A stretch of 35,549 nt of DNA from Novosphingobium sp. (GCF_020852455.1 NZ_JADZAT010000020.1:1-35549); one strand, 5' to 3'. Positions 15,728-24,534 are shown, counted from the first letter of the stretch. The notes: generated by a model from the letters alone, not told the origin. Program-made: numbers and translations.

Positions 15728-17074
15728 TCAGCGCATTAGAACGAGTTCCTCAGCCATCGAGGGGTGCAGCGCCACGGTTTCATCGAACTGCGCCTTGGTG
15801 AGGCCAGCCTTCACCGCAATCGCCGCAGCCTGGAGGATTTCGGGCGAATCCGGGCCAATCATGTGCACGCCCAGCACCTTGTCGCTCTGGGGATCGACCA
15901 CCAGCTTGTAATAGCCGCGCTCCATCACCTCGCTGAACATGTTCTTCATCGGCCGGAAGTCGCTGGTGAAGACCTTCACGTGGCCATGCACCTCGCGCGC
16001 CTGCGCCTCGGTCAGCCCGACCGAGGCGATCGGCGGCTGGCTGAACACCGCGCTGGGGATGTGGTCATAGGCAGTGGTGCGCGGCCTATTGCCGAACACG
16101 GTATCGGCAAAGGCATGCCCCTCGCGGATCGCCACCGGGGTCAGCTGGACCCGGTCGGTCACGTCGCCCACGGCATAGATGCTGGGGCAGGCGGTCTGGT
16201 TGTATTCATCGACCGGAATTTCGCCGTTCGAGCCGAGCGTGATCCCGGCATTTTCCAGTCCCAGCCCGTCGGTCTTGGGGCGGCGACCGGTGGCGACCAT
16301 GACGACATCGGCAGCAATCGGCTCACCCTCACCCGCATGGACCAGCAGCGATCCATCAGCCGCCTTTTCAACCTTGCGGATAGGACGGTTGAAACCGAAC
16401 GAAATCCCGCGTGCCTGCATGATCGGCAGCAGCCGGTCGGTCAGGTCGTGATCGTAACCGCGCAGGATCTTGTCGCTGCGGTTGACCACAGTCACCTGGC
16501 TGCCCAGCGCATTGAAGATCCCGGCGAATTCGAGCGCGATATAGCCCGCCCCCTGGATCACCACCCGCTGCGGCAGTTCGGGCAGGTGGAACACCTCGTT
16601 CGAGGTGATGCAGTGCTCTGCCCCATCGATCTTAGGCATCACCGGCCAGGCGCCGACCGCGATCAGGATCACTTTCGCGCTGATCTCGCGCCCGCTGGCC
16701 AGCCGCACCATGTTAGGTCCGGCCACGGCGGCGCGTTCGTGGAAGTGCTCGACCTTGTTGGTGTCGAGCGTCGAGGTGTAGGCGCGCTCGAGCCGGTCAA
16801 CATCGCTGGCCACGAAATCGCGCAGCTTCGCCCAGTCGAAGCGCGACTCGCCCAGCGTCCAGCCATACTTGGGGGCATCATGCAATTCGTGGGCGAAGTG
16901 GCTGGCATAGACCAGCAGCTTCTTGGGCACGCAGCCGCGGATCACGCAGGTTCCGCCGATCCGGAACTCCTCGGCCACCGCCACCCGGGCCCCGTGCGAA
17001 GCCGCAATCCGGCTGGCCCGCACCCCGCCCGAACCGGCGCCGATCACGAACAGGTCATAGTCAAATTGGCTCAC
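15728..17074 (-). CDS. gor: Glutathione-disulfide reductase
   Basis: This 448-aa flavoprotein has an FAD-binding GAGSGG near the N-terminus and the redox motif GGTCVIRGCVPKK with C43/C48. The residues around the disulfide (VIRGC) are those of glutathione reductase rather than lipoamide or mercuric reductase. The active-site His is H437 in HPSMAEE. The enzyme reduces GSSG to GSH with NADPH in the cytosol. The start is GTG (17072-17074) with AGGAG 7 bases before it. A 15-base dyad lies about 60 bases upstream. A palindromic repeat follows the stop. Confidence 0.95.
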   Translation of the reverse strand: MSQFDYDLFVIGAGSGGVRASRIAASHGARVAVAEEFRIGGTCVIRGCVPKKLLVYASHFAHELHDAPKYGWTLGESRFDWAKLRDFVASDVDRLERAYTSTLDTNKVEHFHERAAVAGPNMVRLASGREISAKVILIAVGAWPVMPKIDGAEHCITSNEVFHLPELPQRVVIQGAGYIALEFAGIFNALGSQVTVVNRSDKILRGYDHDLTDRLLPIMQARGISFGFNRPIRKVEKAADGSLLVHAGEGEPIAADVVMVATGRRPKTDGLGLENAGITLGSNGEIPVDEYNQTACPSIYAVGDVTDRVQLTPVAIREGHAFADTVFGNRPRTTAYDHIPSAVFSQPPIASVGLTEAQAREVHGHVKVFTSDFRPMKNMFSEVMERGYYKLVVDPQSDKVLGVHMIGPDSPEILQAAAIAVKAGLTKAQFDETVALHPSMAEELVLMR

Positions 17075-17134
17075 GGTTTGCTCCTGCAGGACGGGTTCGG
17101 AACTTCACAAAGCTCACAGGGTTCAAGAAATCAA

Positions 17135-17149
17135 AAAACTGCCAGTTTT
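17135..17149. promoter_or_regulatory. Dyad upstream of gor
   Basis: AAAACTG-C-CAGTTTT is a perfect 7+7 dyad about 60 bases upstream of the gor GTG. On the gor strand a TTGATT lies just after it and could be a -35 element, so the dyad is placed like an activator or repressor site. No regulator is known from the sequence. The rest of 17075-17277 holds no gene that I can support. Confidence 0.3.
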
Positions 17150-17277
17150 CCGCCTTGCAGCGGATCATGGCAGCGCCACCGGATGTAGGAAAGACTCTCA
17201 ATGTCCAGGATATGGAGCCCGCTTGCTGCAAATGCCAAACGGTTTTGCTGATGACAGTGATAGGCAGTGTTTATCGC

Positions 17278-17454
17278 AGTTCACGCAGAGGCGCAGAGAA
17301 GAAAGGAGAGGCGCGGAGAGGGTTTTTCCTCCGGCGAAGCCGGGCTGACAATCCAACATGGCGGCTATCAAGAGGTTGCGAAAAACAAGCGCCTGCGGCG
17401 CAATATGCTACTCCTCTGCGCCTCCCCGTTCTTCTCTGCGCCTCTGCGTGAACT
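17278..17454. repeat. MITE-like inverted-repeat element at the pgi 3' end
   Basis: Perfect 26-base inverted arms, 17278-17303 (beginning AGTTCACGCAGAGGCGCAGA) and 17429-17454, enclose a 177-bp stretch. Further imperfect pairing (GGAGAGGCGCGGAG with CTCCTCTGCGCCTCC) lies just inside. The right arm ends within the pgi stop codon (17453-17455). No gene lies inside. No clear target-site duplication is visible. It may be a small non-autonomous mobile element or a long bidirectional hairpin ending the pgi transcript. Confidence 0.8.
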
Positions 17455-18967
17455 ATTGAATCCCAGCCTCCCTGAGCAGCGCCTCGGTGCTCGCATCGAA
17501 GCTCGCCCCGCCGGCATCGATCGCTTTCGCGATCTCCTTGCCCAGTTCCACCCCGAACTGGTCGAAGGCGTTGATTTCCATCAGCACCGCGTTTGCAAAG
17601 GTGCGGTGTTCGTGGAACGCGATCAGCGCGCCCAGGGTGGCCGGGTTGAGTTCCTCGCACAGGATCGTCGCGCTGGGCCGGTCGCCGGGATAGGCGCGCG
17701 CCGGATCCTTCGCTTCCTTGCCCGCCATCAGCGCCGCGCCCTGCGCAAAGCAATTGGCCAGCAGGCTCTTGTGGTGCGCCGGATCAAGATCGTCGCCCGG
17801 CGCGATCGCGGCGATGAAATCGACCGGGACCAGATGCGTGCCCTGATGCAGCAGCTGGAACACCGCATGCTGGGCATCGGTGCCCACCCCGCCCCAGGTG
17901 ATCGGCGCGGTCGGCCCGTCCACCGGGCGGCCATCGGCCTTCACACGCTTGCCGTTGCTCTCCATCTCCAGCTGCTGGAGATAGCTGGGCAGCAGCCGCA
18001 GCCGCTCGTCATAGGCAAAGCAAGCCCGGGTCTGGCAGCCCAGCAGGCGGGCGTAATAGAGATCGGCAAAGGCCGCGCGCAGCGGCAGGTTGTCCAGCCC
18101 CTGCGCTGCCAGGAAATGCCGGTCCATTTCCGCCGCGCCGTCGAGGAACTGGGCGAATTCATCCCAACCCAGCGCCAGCGCGACCGGAAAGCCGATCGAA
18201 GACCACAGCGAATAGCGCCCGCCGACACTTTCCGAAAACGGCAGCACGCGGGTTTCGTCCACCCCCCATTCGACCGCCTTGTCGGGATAGGCGGTCAGCG
18301 CCACCACCCGGCCATAAGGGTCGGCCACGCCGTTGGCCTGCAGCCAATCGAGCGCCGAGCGGGCGTTGGTCATCGTTTCGGTAGTGGTGAAGGTCTTGCT
18401 GGCCACCGCGATCAGCGTACTCGCGGGATCGCAGGCCGCGCAGGCCGCTTCAAGCGCGCAGCCATCGATGTTCGCGACCACGTGGACATCGACCATGGCC
18501 CCGTCGCGGGTCAACGCATCGATCGCCAAGGCCGGGCCCAGCGCCGATCCGCCAATGCCGATGTGGATCAGGTGCTTCACCTCGCCCAGCGCGCCCTGAT
18601 GGATCGCCTCGACCAGGCTTTTCATCCGCAGGTGCAGTGCAAAGGCCTCTTCGGTGCTGCTTTCACGCCCCACCCCGCGCAGCGCGGTATGTTCCACCGC
18701 GCGGCCCTCGGTCACGTTGATCGGCTCGCCCGCGAACATCGCGCCGCGCTGCTGCGCAAAGCCGGCCGCCTCGGCAAGCTTGAGGAACGCCTCGCCGTGC
18801 GCCGCATCGAGATGGGTTTTCGACCAGTCGAACCGCACCGCCCCGCCCGGCAACTCCAGCCGGCTCGACCAGCTGTCCAACCGGCCCTGATCGGCGAACA
18901 GGTCTGCCAGCTTGGCTTTGGGCAGCGCCTTCAGGGCTTGCCAGCATGCATCAACCGCGTCGCTCAT
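17453..18967 (-). CDS. pgi: Glucose-6-phosphate isomerase
   Basis: This 504-aa protein interconverts glucose 6-phosphate and fructose 6-phosphate. The family strings are present: HIGIGGSALGP, ASKTFTTTETMTNA with the sugar-phosphate loop, and SVGGRYSLWSSIGFP, the first PGI signature. The catalytic Glu lies in the TWGGVGTDAQHAVFQLLHQG region, and the Lys position is in the C-terminal ELGKEIA segment. I chose the ATG at 18965-18967, since GGAG lies 7 bases before it; a TTG two codons upstream is an alternative. The stop codon falls at the edge of a 177-bp inverted-repeat element. The gene is divergent from lepB. Confidence 0.96.
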   Translation of the reverse strand: MSDAVDACWQALKALPKAKLADLFADQGRLDSWSSRLELPGGAVRFDWSKTHLDAAHGEAFLKLAEAAGFAQQRGAMFAGEPINVTEGRAVEHTALRGVGRESSTEEAFALHLRMKSLVEAIHQGALGEVKHLIHIGIGGSALGPALAIDALTRDGAMVDVHVVANIDGCALEAACAACDPASTLIAVASKTFTTTETMTNARSALDWLQANGVADPYGRVVALTAYPDKAVEWGVDETRVLPFSESVGGRYSLWSSIGFPVALALGWDEFAQFLDGAAEMDRHFLAAQGLDNLPLRAAFADLYYARLLGCQTRACFAYDERLRLLPSYLQQLEMESNGKRVKADGRPVDGPTAPITWGGVGTDAQHAVFQLLHQGTHLVPVDFIAAIAPGDDLDPAHHKSLLANCFAQGAALMAGKEAKDPARAYPGDRPSATILCEELNPATLGALIAFHEHRTFANAVLMEINAFDQFGVELGKEIAKAIDAGGASFDASTEALLREAGIQ

Positions 18968-19058
18968 CGCCAATCTCCAGTCCTTGGTCGAAAGCGCCTA
19001 TGCCCGCGCCTTGCGCTTTGGCCAAGCAGGGAAAACGTATGCGAAAGGCCGTTAGCGT

Positions 19059-19075
19059 TGTATTCATGTAATACA
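19059..19075. promoter_or_regulatory. Dyad in the divergent pgi/lepB spacer
   Basis: TGTATT-CATGT-AATACA is an inverted repeat with 6-base arms in the 148-bp spacer between the pgi and lepB starts. The stretch is AT-rich compared with its surroundings, so it may overlap a promoter. No confident -35/-10 pair is seen. Confidence 0.25.
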
Positions 19076-19115
19076 CCGTAGGGCTTGACCTTCGCTTCAA
19101 GGGCCTAGATGGACG

Positions 19116-19976
19116 ATGCCAATGACTGACACCCCCGCACCCACCGCAGCTGATAGCCCGGCCGCAGACACCGCCACTCCCGCCAAGAAGGCGAAGAAGG
19201 AGGATTCGTTCCCCGTCTTCGTCCTCAAACTGGCAATTGTCGTGGTCTTGTTCCGCAGCTTTGTCTTCGCGCCGTTCTACATTCCCAGCGAATCAATGGT
19301 CCCGCGGCTGGTCAACGGTGACTATCTGCTGCTGGCGAAGTGGCCTTACGGCTATTCCTATCGTTCGCTGCCGTTCTCGGTTCCGCTGCTGCCCGATAGT
19401 CGGATCCTGGCCTCGATGCCCGAACGCGGCGATGTGGTGGTGTTCAAGGCGCCGGCCCACGGCGACGAGGACTGGATCAAGCGCGTGATCGGGCTGCCGG
19501 GCGATACCGTGCAGATGAAGGGCGGGCAGCTGTGGCTTAACAACCAGCCGGTGCCCAAGGTGGCGATCACCCCGTTCGAAGTGAAGGTCAGCCCCAACAC
19601 CCGCTGCTATTCCAGCCAGTTCCTGGCCAAGAATGACGCAAACGAGGATGTCTGCCGCTATCCGCGCTTCACCGAAACGCTGCCCGGCGGGGAAAGCTAT
19701 GAAGTGCTCGATCTGGTCACCAATGGCCTGAAGGACGATACCGATCCGGTGATCGTGCCCGAAGGCCACGTGTTCCTGATGGGCGACAACCGCGACAATT
19801 CGCAGGACAGCCGCTATCCGGCCGATCCGGGCGGCGGGATCGGGATTGTCCCGGTTGATAACCTGATCGGCCGCGCCACGGTGATGATGTGGTCAACCGA
19901 TGGCAGCGCCGAATGGCTCAAGCCGTGGACCTGGTTCAGCGCCGCGCGCTGGAACCGCATCGGCGGCACCTTCTAG
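19116..19976 (+). CDS. lepB: Signal peptidase I
   Basis: This 286-aa inner-membrane protease removes signal peptides from exported proteins. After a Pro/Ala/Lys-rich cytoplasmic start comes one membrane helix (about 33-50). The catalytic Ser60 is in IPSESMVPRL (box B), Lys122 is in DWIKRVIGLPGD (box D) and box E is GHVFLMGDNRDNSQDSR. The start is ATG 19116 or ATG 19122; both lack a strong Shine-Dalgarno sequence. It is the first gene of the conserved lepB-rnc-era order, with rnc 4 bases after its stop. Confidence 0.95.
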   Translation: MPMTDTPAPTAADSPAADTATPAKKAKKEDSFPVFVLKLAIVVVLFRSFVFAPFYIPSESMVPRLVNGDYLLLAKWPYGYSYRSLPFSVPLLPDSRILASMPERGDVVVFKAPAHGDEDWIKRVIGLPGDTVQMKGGQLWLNNQPVPKVAITPFEVKVSPNTRCYSSQFLAKNDANEDVCRYPRFTETLPGGESYEVLDLVTNGLKDDTDPVIVPEGHVFLMGDNRDNSQDSRYPADPGGGIGIVPVDNLIGRATVMMWSTDGSAEWLKPWTWFSAARWNRIGGTF

Positions 19977-19980
19977 GACC

Positions 19981-20649
19981 GTGCTGGGCGACGAAACCCA
20001 TGCCTTCCTGACCGCGCTGGCGGGCCATGCGCCCGCTGACGAGGCGCTGTGGCTGGAAGCGCTGACCCATGGCAGCACCGGCCACCCGCGTGATTACCAG
20101 CGGCTGGAATTCCTGGGCGACCGGGTGCTGGGCATGGTCATCGCCGAATGGCTCTACAAGCTTGATACCGGCGATGAAGGCAAGCTCTCGCAGCGGCTCA
20201 ACGCGCTGGTCAGCCGCAGCAGCTGCGCCGCAGTGGCGCGCCAGATCGGGCTGGGCCAGCACATCCAGCTGGGCAAGCAGGCCCGCGACGATGGCGGGCA
20301 GGACAGCGACAACATCCTGGGCGATGTGATGGAAGCGCTGATCGGCGCCAGCTTTGTCACGCAAGGCTTTGACGCCACCGCGCAGACGGTACGCCGGCTG
20401 TGGGCCGATATGGTTGCGGGCAAGGCCGGCAAGGCCAAGCACCCCAAATCGGCGCTGCAGGAATGGGCCGCCGGCAACCGCCGCAAGGTGCCCGAATACC
20501 GCCTGATCGAACGCTCCGGCCCCGATCACGCCGCGCGCTTCACCGTCGCGGTTACAGTCAAGGGCGTGGGCGAGGCAGAGGCTACCGGATCCAGTATGCG
20601 CGAGGCAGAGACGCTGGCGGCGGAAGAATTCATGAAGAGGTTTGGATGA
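19981..20649 (+). CDS. rnc: Ribonuclease III
   Basis: This 222-aa endonuclease cleaves double-stranded RNA (rRNA precursors, structured mRNAs). The signature RLEFLGDRVLGM at 41-52 contributes E43 and D47; D115 and E118 in GDVMEALIGA complete the metal site. A dsRNA-binding domain fills about 154-222 (HPKSALQEWAAGNRR...AETLAAEEFMKRF). I chose GTG 19981, four bases after lepB, with TAGGA just before it. The frame is open further upstream, inside lepB, but shows no family similarity. Its stop overlaps the era start as ATGA. Confidence 0.95.
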   Translation: MLGDETHAFLTALAGHAPADEALWLEALTHGSTGHPRDYQRLEFLGDRVLGMVIAEWLYKLDTGDEGKLSQRLNALVSRSSCAAVARQIGLGQHIQLGKQARDDGGQDSDNILGDVMEALIGASFVTQGFDATAQTVRRLWADMVAGKAGKAKHPKSALQEWAAGNRRKVPEYRLIERSGPDHAARFTVAVTVKGVGEAEATGSSMREAETLAAEEFMKRFG

Positions 20650-21539
20650 CCCAACACTGCGGTCTTGTCGCCGTGCTCGGCGCGCCCAATGCGGGCAAGA
20701 GCACTCTGGTCAACGCGCTGGTCGGCCAGAAGGTCGCGATCGTCAGCGCCAAGGCGCAGACCACCCGCGCCCGCCTGCTGGGGATCGCGCTGGATGGCGA
20801 AACGCAGATCATCCTGGCTGACACCCCCGGCCTGTTCGAACCCCGCCGGCGGCTTGACCGGGCGATGGTCAGCGCGGCCTGGGACGGCGCGGCCGAGGCC
20901 GATGCGATCCTGCTGGTGGTCGATGGCCGCAAGAAGAAGCGTGACTATCTCCAGCCGATCCTCGACAGCCTGAAAGACCGGCCCGAGCGCAAGATCCTGG
21001 TGCTCAACAAGGTCGATGAAACCGCCAAGGAACCGCTGCTGGTCGCCGCGCAGGACCTGGCCGGTGACGGGCAGTTCTCGGAAGTGTTCTTCATCTCCGC
21101 GCTGACTGGCGACGGCGTGCCCGAACTCAAGTCGCGGCTGGCCGAACTGATGCCCGAAGGCCCCTGGCACTACCCCGAAGACCAGGTTTCCGACGCCAGC
21201 GAACGGCTGCTCGCCGCCGAGATCACCCGCGAGCAGCTCTACCGCCAGCTCCACGACGAACTGCCCTATGACAGCACCGTCCGCCCCGAAAGCTACAGCA
21301 CCCGCAAGGACGGCTCGGTCGAGATCCACCAGCAGATCGTCATCGCCAAGGACAGCCAGAAAGGCATCGTACTGGGCAAGGGCGGCTCAAAGCTGAAAGC
21401 GATCGGCGAAGCCGCACGCAAGGAACTGAGCGAACTGCTGGGGGTGAAAGTCCACCTGTTCCTCCACGTCAAGGTCGACGAACGCTGGGGTGAGGACAAG
21501 GAGATCTACGAGGAACTGGGGCTGGAGTGGGTGCGGTAA
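20646..21539 (+). CDS. era: GTPase Era
   Basis: This 297-aa GTPase binds 16S rRNA and helps mature the 30S subunit. G motifs: G1 GAPNAGKST, G2 region KAQTTRARLLGI, G3 DTPGLFEP and G4 NKVD. The C-terminal KH domain has the VLGKGGSKLKAIGEAARKEL stretch. The ATG overlaps the rnc stop (ATGA 20646-20649), so the two are translationally coupled; the longer open frame reaching back into rnc is not used. Its stop abuts, with no gap, the stop of the convergent 59-aa gene. Confidence 0.96.
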   Translation: MTQHCGLVAVLGAPNAGKSTLVNALVGQKVAIVSAKAQTTRARLLGIALDGETQIILADTPGLFEPRRRLDRAMVSAAWDGAAEADAILLVVDGRKKKRDYLQPILDSLKDRPERKILVLNKVDETAKEPLLVAAQDLAGDGQFSEVFFISALTGDGVPELKSRLAELMPEGPWHYPEDQVSDASERLLAAEITREQLYRQLHDELPYDSTVRPESYSTRKDGSVEIHQQIVIAKDSQKGIVLGKGGSKLKAIGEAARKELSELLGVKVHLFLHVKVDERWGEDKEIYEELGLEWVR

Positions 21540-21719
21540 TCACCGCAGCTTCGCAATCCCGATCCCGTCGATCTTCGCGCGGTCCTTGGTCGATTCCTCG
21601 CTGCGGTTCAGTGCCTTGGCGATTTCCTTGAGGCCCTTGCCCTTGGCGGCAAGGGTGCGCAGCTTGGCGACCTCGTCGGCTTTCCAGGGCTGGCGGTGTT
21701 TGGTGAATTGTTCGGCCAT
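21540..21719 (-). CDS. Small SANT/Myb-like helix-turn-helix protein (59 aa)
   Basis: The protein starts MAEQFTKHRQPWKADEVAKL and continues with RTLAAKGKGLKEIAKALNRS, EESTKDRAKIDGIG and a basic end. The W-x-x-x-E-x-x-x-L...K-E-I-A-x-x-L-x-R-S pattern is a single SANT/Myb-like DNA-binding fold, seen in many short alphaproteobacterial proteins. A role as a small DNA-binding protein is inferred; no target is known. Its stop (TCA 21540-21542 on the plus strand) directly follows the era stop. A palindromic repeat lies upstream of its start. Confidence 0.75.
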   Translation of the reverse strand: MAEQFTKHRQPWKADEVAKLRTLAAKGKGLKEIAKALNRSEESTKDRAKIDGIGIAKLR

Positions 21720-21757
21720 GGGACTGCCCTAGTGCATTCGCTGCAAATCCCCAACCT

Positions 21758-21904
21758 CCGTTCGTCCTGAGGAGCCGGAGGGCTGAGCTTGTCGAAGACC
21801 GCAGGCGTCTCGAAGGACCACAGCGCTGCTGTGCTTCGAGACGGGGTGTTGGCCTGCGGCCGCCTTCGGCCCGACAGGCTCAGCCCCCTCCTCAGCACGA
21901 ACGG
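21758..21904. repeat. Dispersed palindromic repeat, copy 2
   Basis: This 147-bp element is closely similar to 15560-15708 and in the same orientation, bounded by CCGTTCGTCCTGAGGAG and CTCCTCAGCACGAACGG. It ends 24 bases beyond the topA stop, as copy 1 ends 19 bases beyond the gor stop. The two copies share the central TGCTTCGAGACGGGG and CTGCGGCCGCCTTCGGCC blocks and differ most around 21800-21832. Confidence 0.9.
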
Positions 21905-21928
21905 ATCTGGAGGCAAGCTGCAGGCGGG

Positions 21929-24463
21929 CTACTTCTTCTTCGCCGGAGCCTTCTTCGCCGGGGCCTTTTTCCTGGGCGCGGCCTTCTTGCGGCCCTTGCC
22001 CTTGGCCGGGCCCTTGGCGGCCTTTTCGGTAATCAGCGTCACCGCTTCCTCGGCGGTCAGGTCTTCGGGCTGCTTGTCGCGCGGCAGGGTGGCGTTGGTG
22101 GTGCCATCGGTGACGTAGGGGCCATAGCGGCCGGCCATCAGCTTCATCTCGCCGCCGCTTTCGGGGTGCGGGCCGAAGGTCTTGAGCGGTTCGGCGGGCG
22201 TGCGCTGCCCCCTGCCCCCGCCATTCGCGGCTTCGGCCAGTTTGGAGACCGCAGAGTTCATCCCGGTTTCGAACACTTCGGCGGTGCTGCGCAGCTTGGC
22301 GTACTTGCCATTGTGCGCAAGGTACGGGCCGTAACGCCCGATCGATGCAGTGATTTCCTCACCGGTTTCGGGGTGCGTGCCGATACTGCGCGGCAGGCTG
22401 AGCAGCTTTACGGCCCAGTCCAGATCAAGCTCGGGAATGTCCTTGGGGATCGAGCTGCGCGCCGCCTCCTTGCCGCTGCCCATCTCGATATAGGGGCCAA
22501 ACCGACCGACCTTGCGGGTAATCGGCTCGCCGCTCTCGGGATGCTTGCCAATCTCGCCTTCCTCGCCCGCCGCTGCGCCGCCCGGCTGGGCGAACTTGCG
22601 GGTGAACTTGCACTCGGGATAGTTCGAGCAGGCAACGAAGGCGCCAAACCGCCCGCCCCTCAGCGAAAGCCGCCCGGCCTCGCATTGCGGACATTTGCGC
22701 GGGTCTGACCCGTCTTCGCGGGGCGGGAACAGGTAGTCGGACAGGAACTCATCCAGCGCCTCGGTGACCTCGCTGGGCTTGCGCTCCATCACCTCGTCGC
22801 TCTTGGGCTTGAAGTCCTTCCAGAACTTGGCGAGCAGGTCTTTCCAGGCCTCACGCCCGTCCGACACGGTATCAAGCTCTTCTTCCATGCCTGCGGTGAA
22901 ATCGTAGGCGACATAACGCGGGAAGAAGCGTTCGAGGAACGCGGTCAGCAGCCGGCCCGATTCCTCGGCGAAGAAGCGGTTCTTTTCAGTGCGAACGTAG
23001 CTCCGGTCCTTCAGCACCTGGATCGTCGCGGCATAGGTGGAAGGCCGGCCGATGCCCAGCTCCTCCAGCCGCTTGACCAGCGTCGCTTCGGAAAAGCGCG
23101 GCGGCGGCTGGGTGAAGTGCTGGTTGGCGTCCACGCCCTTCTTGGCCGGCGCATCGCCCGCGTTGAGCACCGGCAGCATGCCGCTCTCATCCTCGTCATC
23201 GCCCGGCTTCTGGTCGAGCGTTTCGTCATAGACCGCCAGGAACCCGGGGAACTTGACCACCTGGCCCGAGGCGCGCAGCTCGTGGCTGCCGGTGCCATCC
23301 TTCAGCGTCACGCTGGTCCGTTCGATCACGGCCGAGGCCATCTGGCTGGCAATCGCGCGCTTCCAGATCAGTTCATAGAGCCGTGCCTCATCGCCGTGGC
23401 CGTAATGATCCTTGCCGAAATCGGTCGGCCGGATCGCTTCGTGGGCTTCCTGGGCATTCTTGGCCTTGGTTTCGTAATGCCGCGGCTTTTCAGGCAGGTA
23501 GTGGCCATTGTTGTAGCGATTGCTGATCGCCAGCCGCGCGGCCGAAATCGCGCTGGAATCCATCTGCACCCCGTCGGTACGCATATAGGTGATCGCGCCG
23601 GCCTCATACAGCGTCTGCGCCACCCGCATGGTGTGGCTGGCCGAGAAGCCCAGCTTGCGCGCAGCCTCCATCTGCAGGGTCGAGGTGGTGAACGGCGGCC
23701 AGGGATTGCGCCGCGTCGGCTTGGTCTCAACTTCGGCAACCTTGAAATTGCCCGCCTCGACCGCGGCCTTGGCCCGTTCGGCCGCGCCGGCATCGCCCAG
23801 GGTCAGCTTGTCGAGCTTTTGCCCTTCGAACTTGACCAGCCGGGCCGGAAATTCGGTCCCCAGATGCTCAAGCCGGGCCAGCACCGACCAGTATGCCTGC
23901 GGGCGGAACGCCTCGATCTCGCGCTCGCGCTCGACAATCAGGCGCAGCGCCACCGATTGCACGCGCCCCGCGCTCTTGGCGCCGGGCAGCTTGCGCCACA
24001 GCACCGGCGAAAGCGTGAAGCCGAACAGGTAATCGAGCGCGCGGCGGGCCAGGTAGGCGTCGATCAGGTCCTGATCGAGCTCACGCGGGGCCTTCATCGC
24101 GGCCAGGATCACGTCCTTGGTGATCGCATTGAAGGTAACCCGCTCAACCTCCTTGGGCAGCGCCTTCTTCTTGGCCAGCAGTTCGCGCACGTGCCAGCTG
24201 ATCGCCTCACCCTCGCGGTCAGGGTCGGTGGCGAGGATCAGGCGGTCGGCCTGCTTGGCCAGATCGGTGATTGCCTTCACCTGGCGGGCCTTGTCTCCAT
24301 AGAGCTCCCAGTCCATCGCGAAGTCCTCGTCCGGACGGACCGAGCCGTCCTTGGGCGGCAGGTCGCGGACGTGGCCGTAGGAGGCCAGGACCTTGTAGTC
24401 CTTGCCCAGGTATTTCTCGATGGTCTTGGCCTTGGCCGGGGATTCTACGATGACGAGTTGCAT
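21929..24463 (-). CDS. topA: DNA topoisomerase I (type IA)
   Basis: This 844-aa enzyme relaxes negative supercoils. The TOPRIM domain (about 1-115) has VIVESPAKAKTIEKYLG and ATDPDREGEA (metal site). The catalytic Tyr293 is in AGAITYMRTDG. A four-Cys zinc ribbon (CPQC...CSNYPEC) follows at about 580-610, then two or more topoisomerase C-terminal repeats (GRFGPYIEMG, GRYGPYLAHN, GRYGPYVTDG). The tail is Lys/Ala/Pro-rich (KKAPAKKAPAKKK), probably binding DNA nonspecifically. In many alphaproteobacteria topA follows dprA; here three other genes lie between them. Confidence 0.97.
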   Translation of the reverse strand: MQLVIVESPAKAKTIEKYLGKDYKVLASYGHVRDLPPKDGSVRPDEDFAMDWELYGDKARQVKAITDLAKQADRLILATDPDREGEAISWHVRELLAKKKALPKEVERVTFNAITKDVILAAMKAPRELDQDLIDAYLARRALDYLFGFTLSPVLWRKLPGAKSAGRVQSVALRLIVEREREIEAFRPQAYWSVLARLEHLGTEFPARLVKFEGQKLDKLTLGDAGAAERAKAAVEAGNFKVAEVETKPTRRNPWPPFTTSTLQMEAARKLGFSASHTMRVAQTLYEAGAITYMRTDGVQMDSSAISAARLAISNRYNNGHYLPEKPRHYETKAKNAQEAHEAIRPTDFGKDHYGHGDEARLYELIWKRAIASQMASAVIERTSVTLKDGTGSHELRASGQVVKFPGFLAVYDETLDQKPGDDEDESGMLPVLNAGDAPAKKGVDANQHFTQPPPRFSEATLVKRLEELGIGRPSTYAATIQVLKDRSYVRTEKNRFFAEESGRLLTAFLERFFPRYVAYDFTAGMEEELDTVSDGREAWKDLLAKFWKDFKPKSDEVMERKPSEVTEALDEFLSDYLFPPREDGSDPRKCPQCEAGRLSLRGGRFGAFVACSNYPECKFTRKFAQPGGAAAGEEGEIGKHPESGEPITRKVGRFGPYIEMGSGKEAARSSIPKDIPELDLDWAVKLLSLPRSIGTHPETGEEITASIGRYGPYLAHNGKYAKLRSTAEVFETGMNSAVSKLAEAANGGGRGQRTPAEPLKTFGPHPESGGEMKLMAGRYGPYVTDGTTNATLPRDKQPEDLTAEEAVTLITEKAAKGPAKGKGRKKAAPRKKAPAKKAPAKKK

Positions 24464-24534
24464 GTGCTGGGATCGACCCTCTTACGCGTATGTGTACACG
24501 CGCGAGGGTGGAAGGCTTGCCTGCCCCCCGTCAA

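Noticed and set aside
15592..15911. Short frames across the palindromic repeat and the gor 3' end
   Set aside because: They translate a repeat that occurs twice in noncoding spacers and the antisense of gor; no protein-coding signs.
17155..17451. 98-aa plus-strand frame before and within the inverted-repeat element
   Set aside because: No ribosome site, a composition that changes abruptly at the repeat, and no recognisable domain.
17267..19081. 604-aa plus-strand frame opposite pgi
   Set aside because: Antisense to a certain pgi gene, with low-complexity basic translation; part of it translates the inverted-repeat element.
20400..20645. Upstream extension of era into rnc
   Set aside because: Era similarity starts at ATG 20646, which overlaps the rnc stop by ATGA in the usual coupled way.
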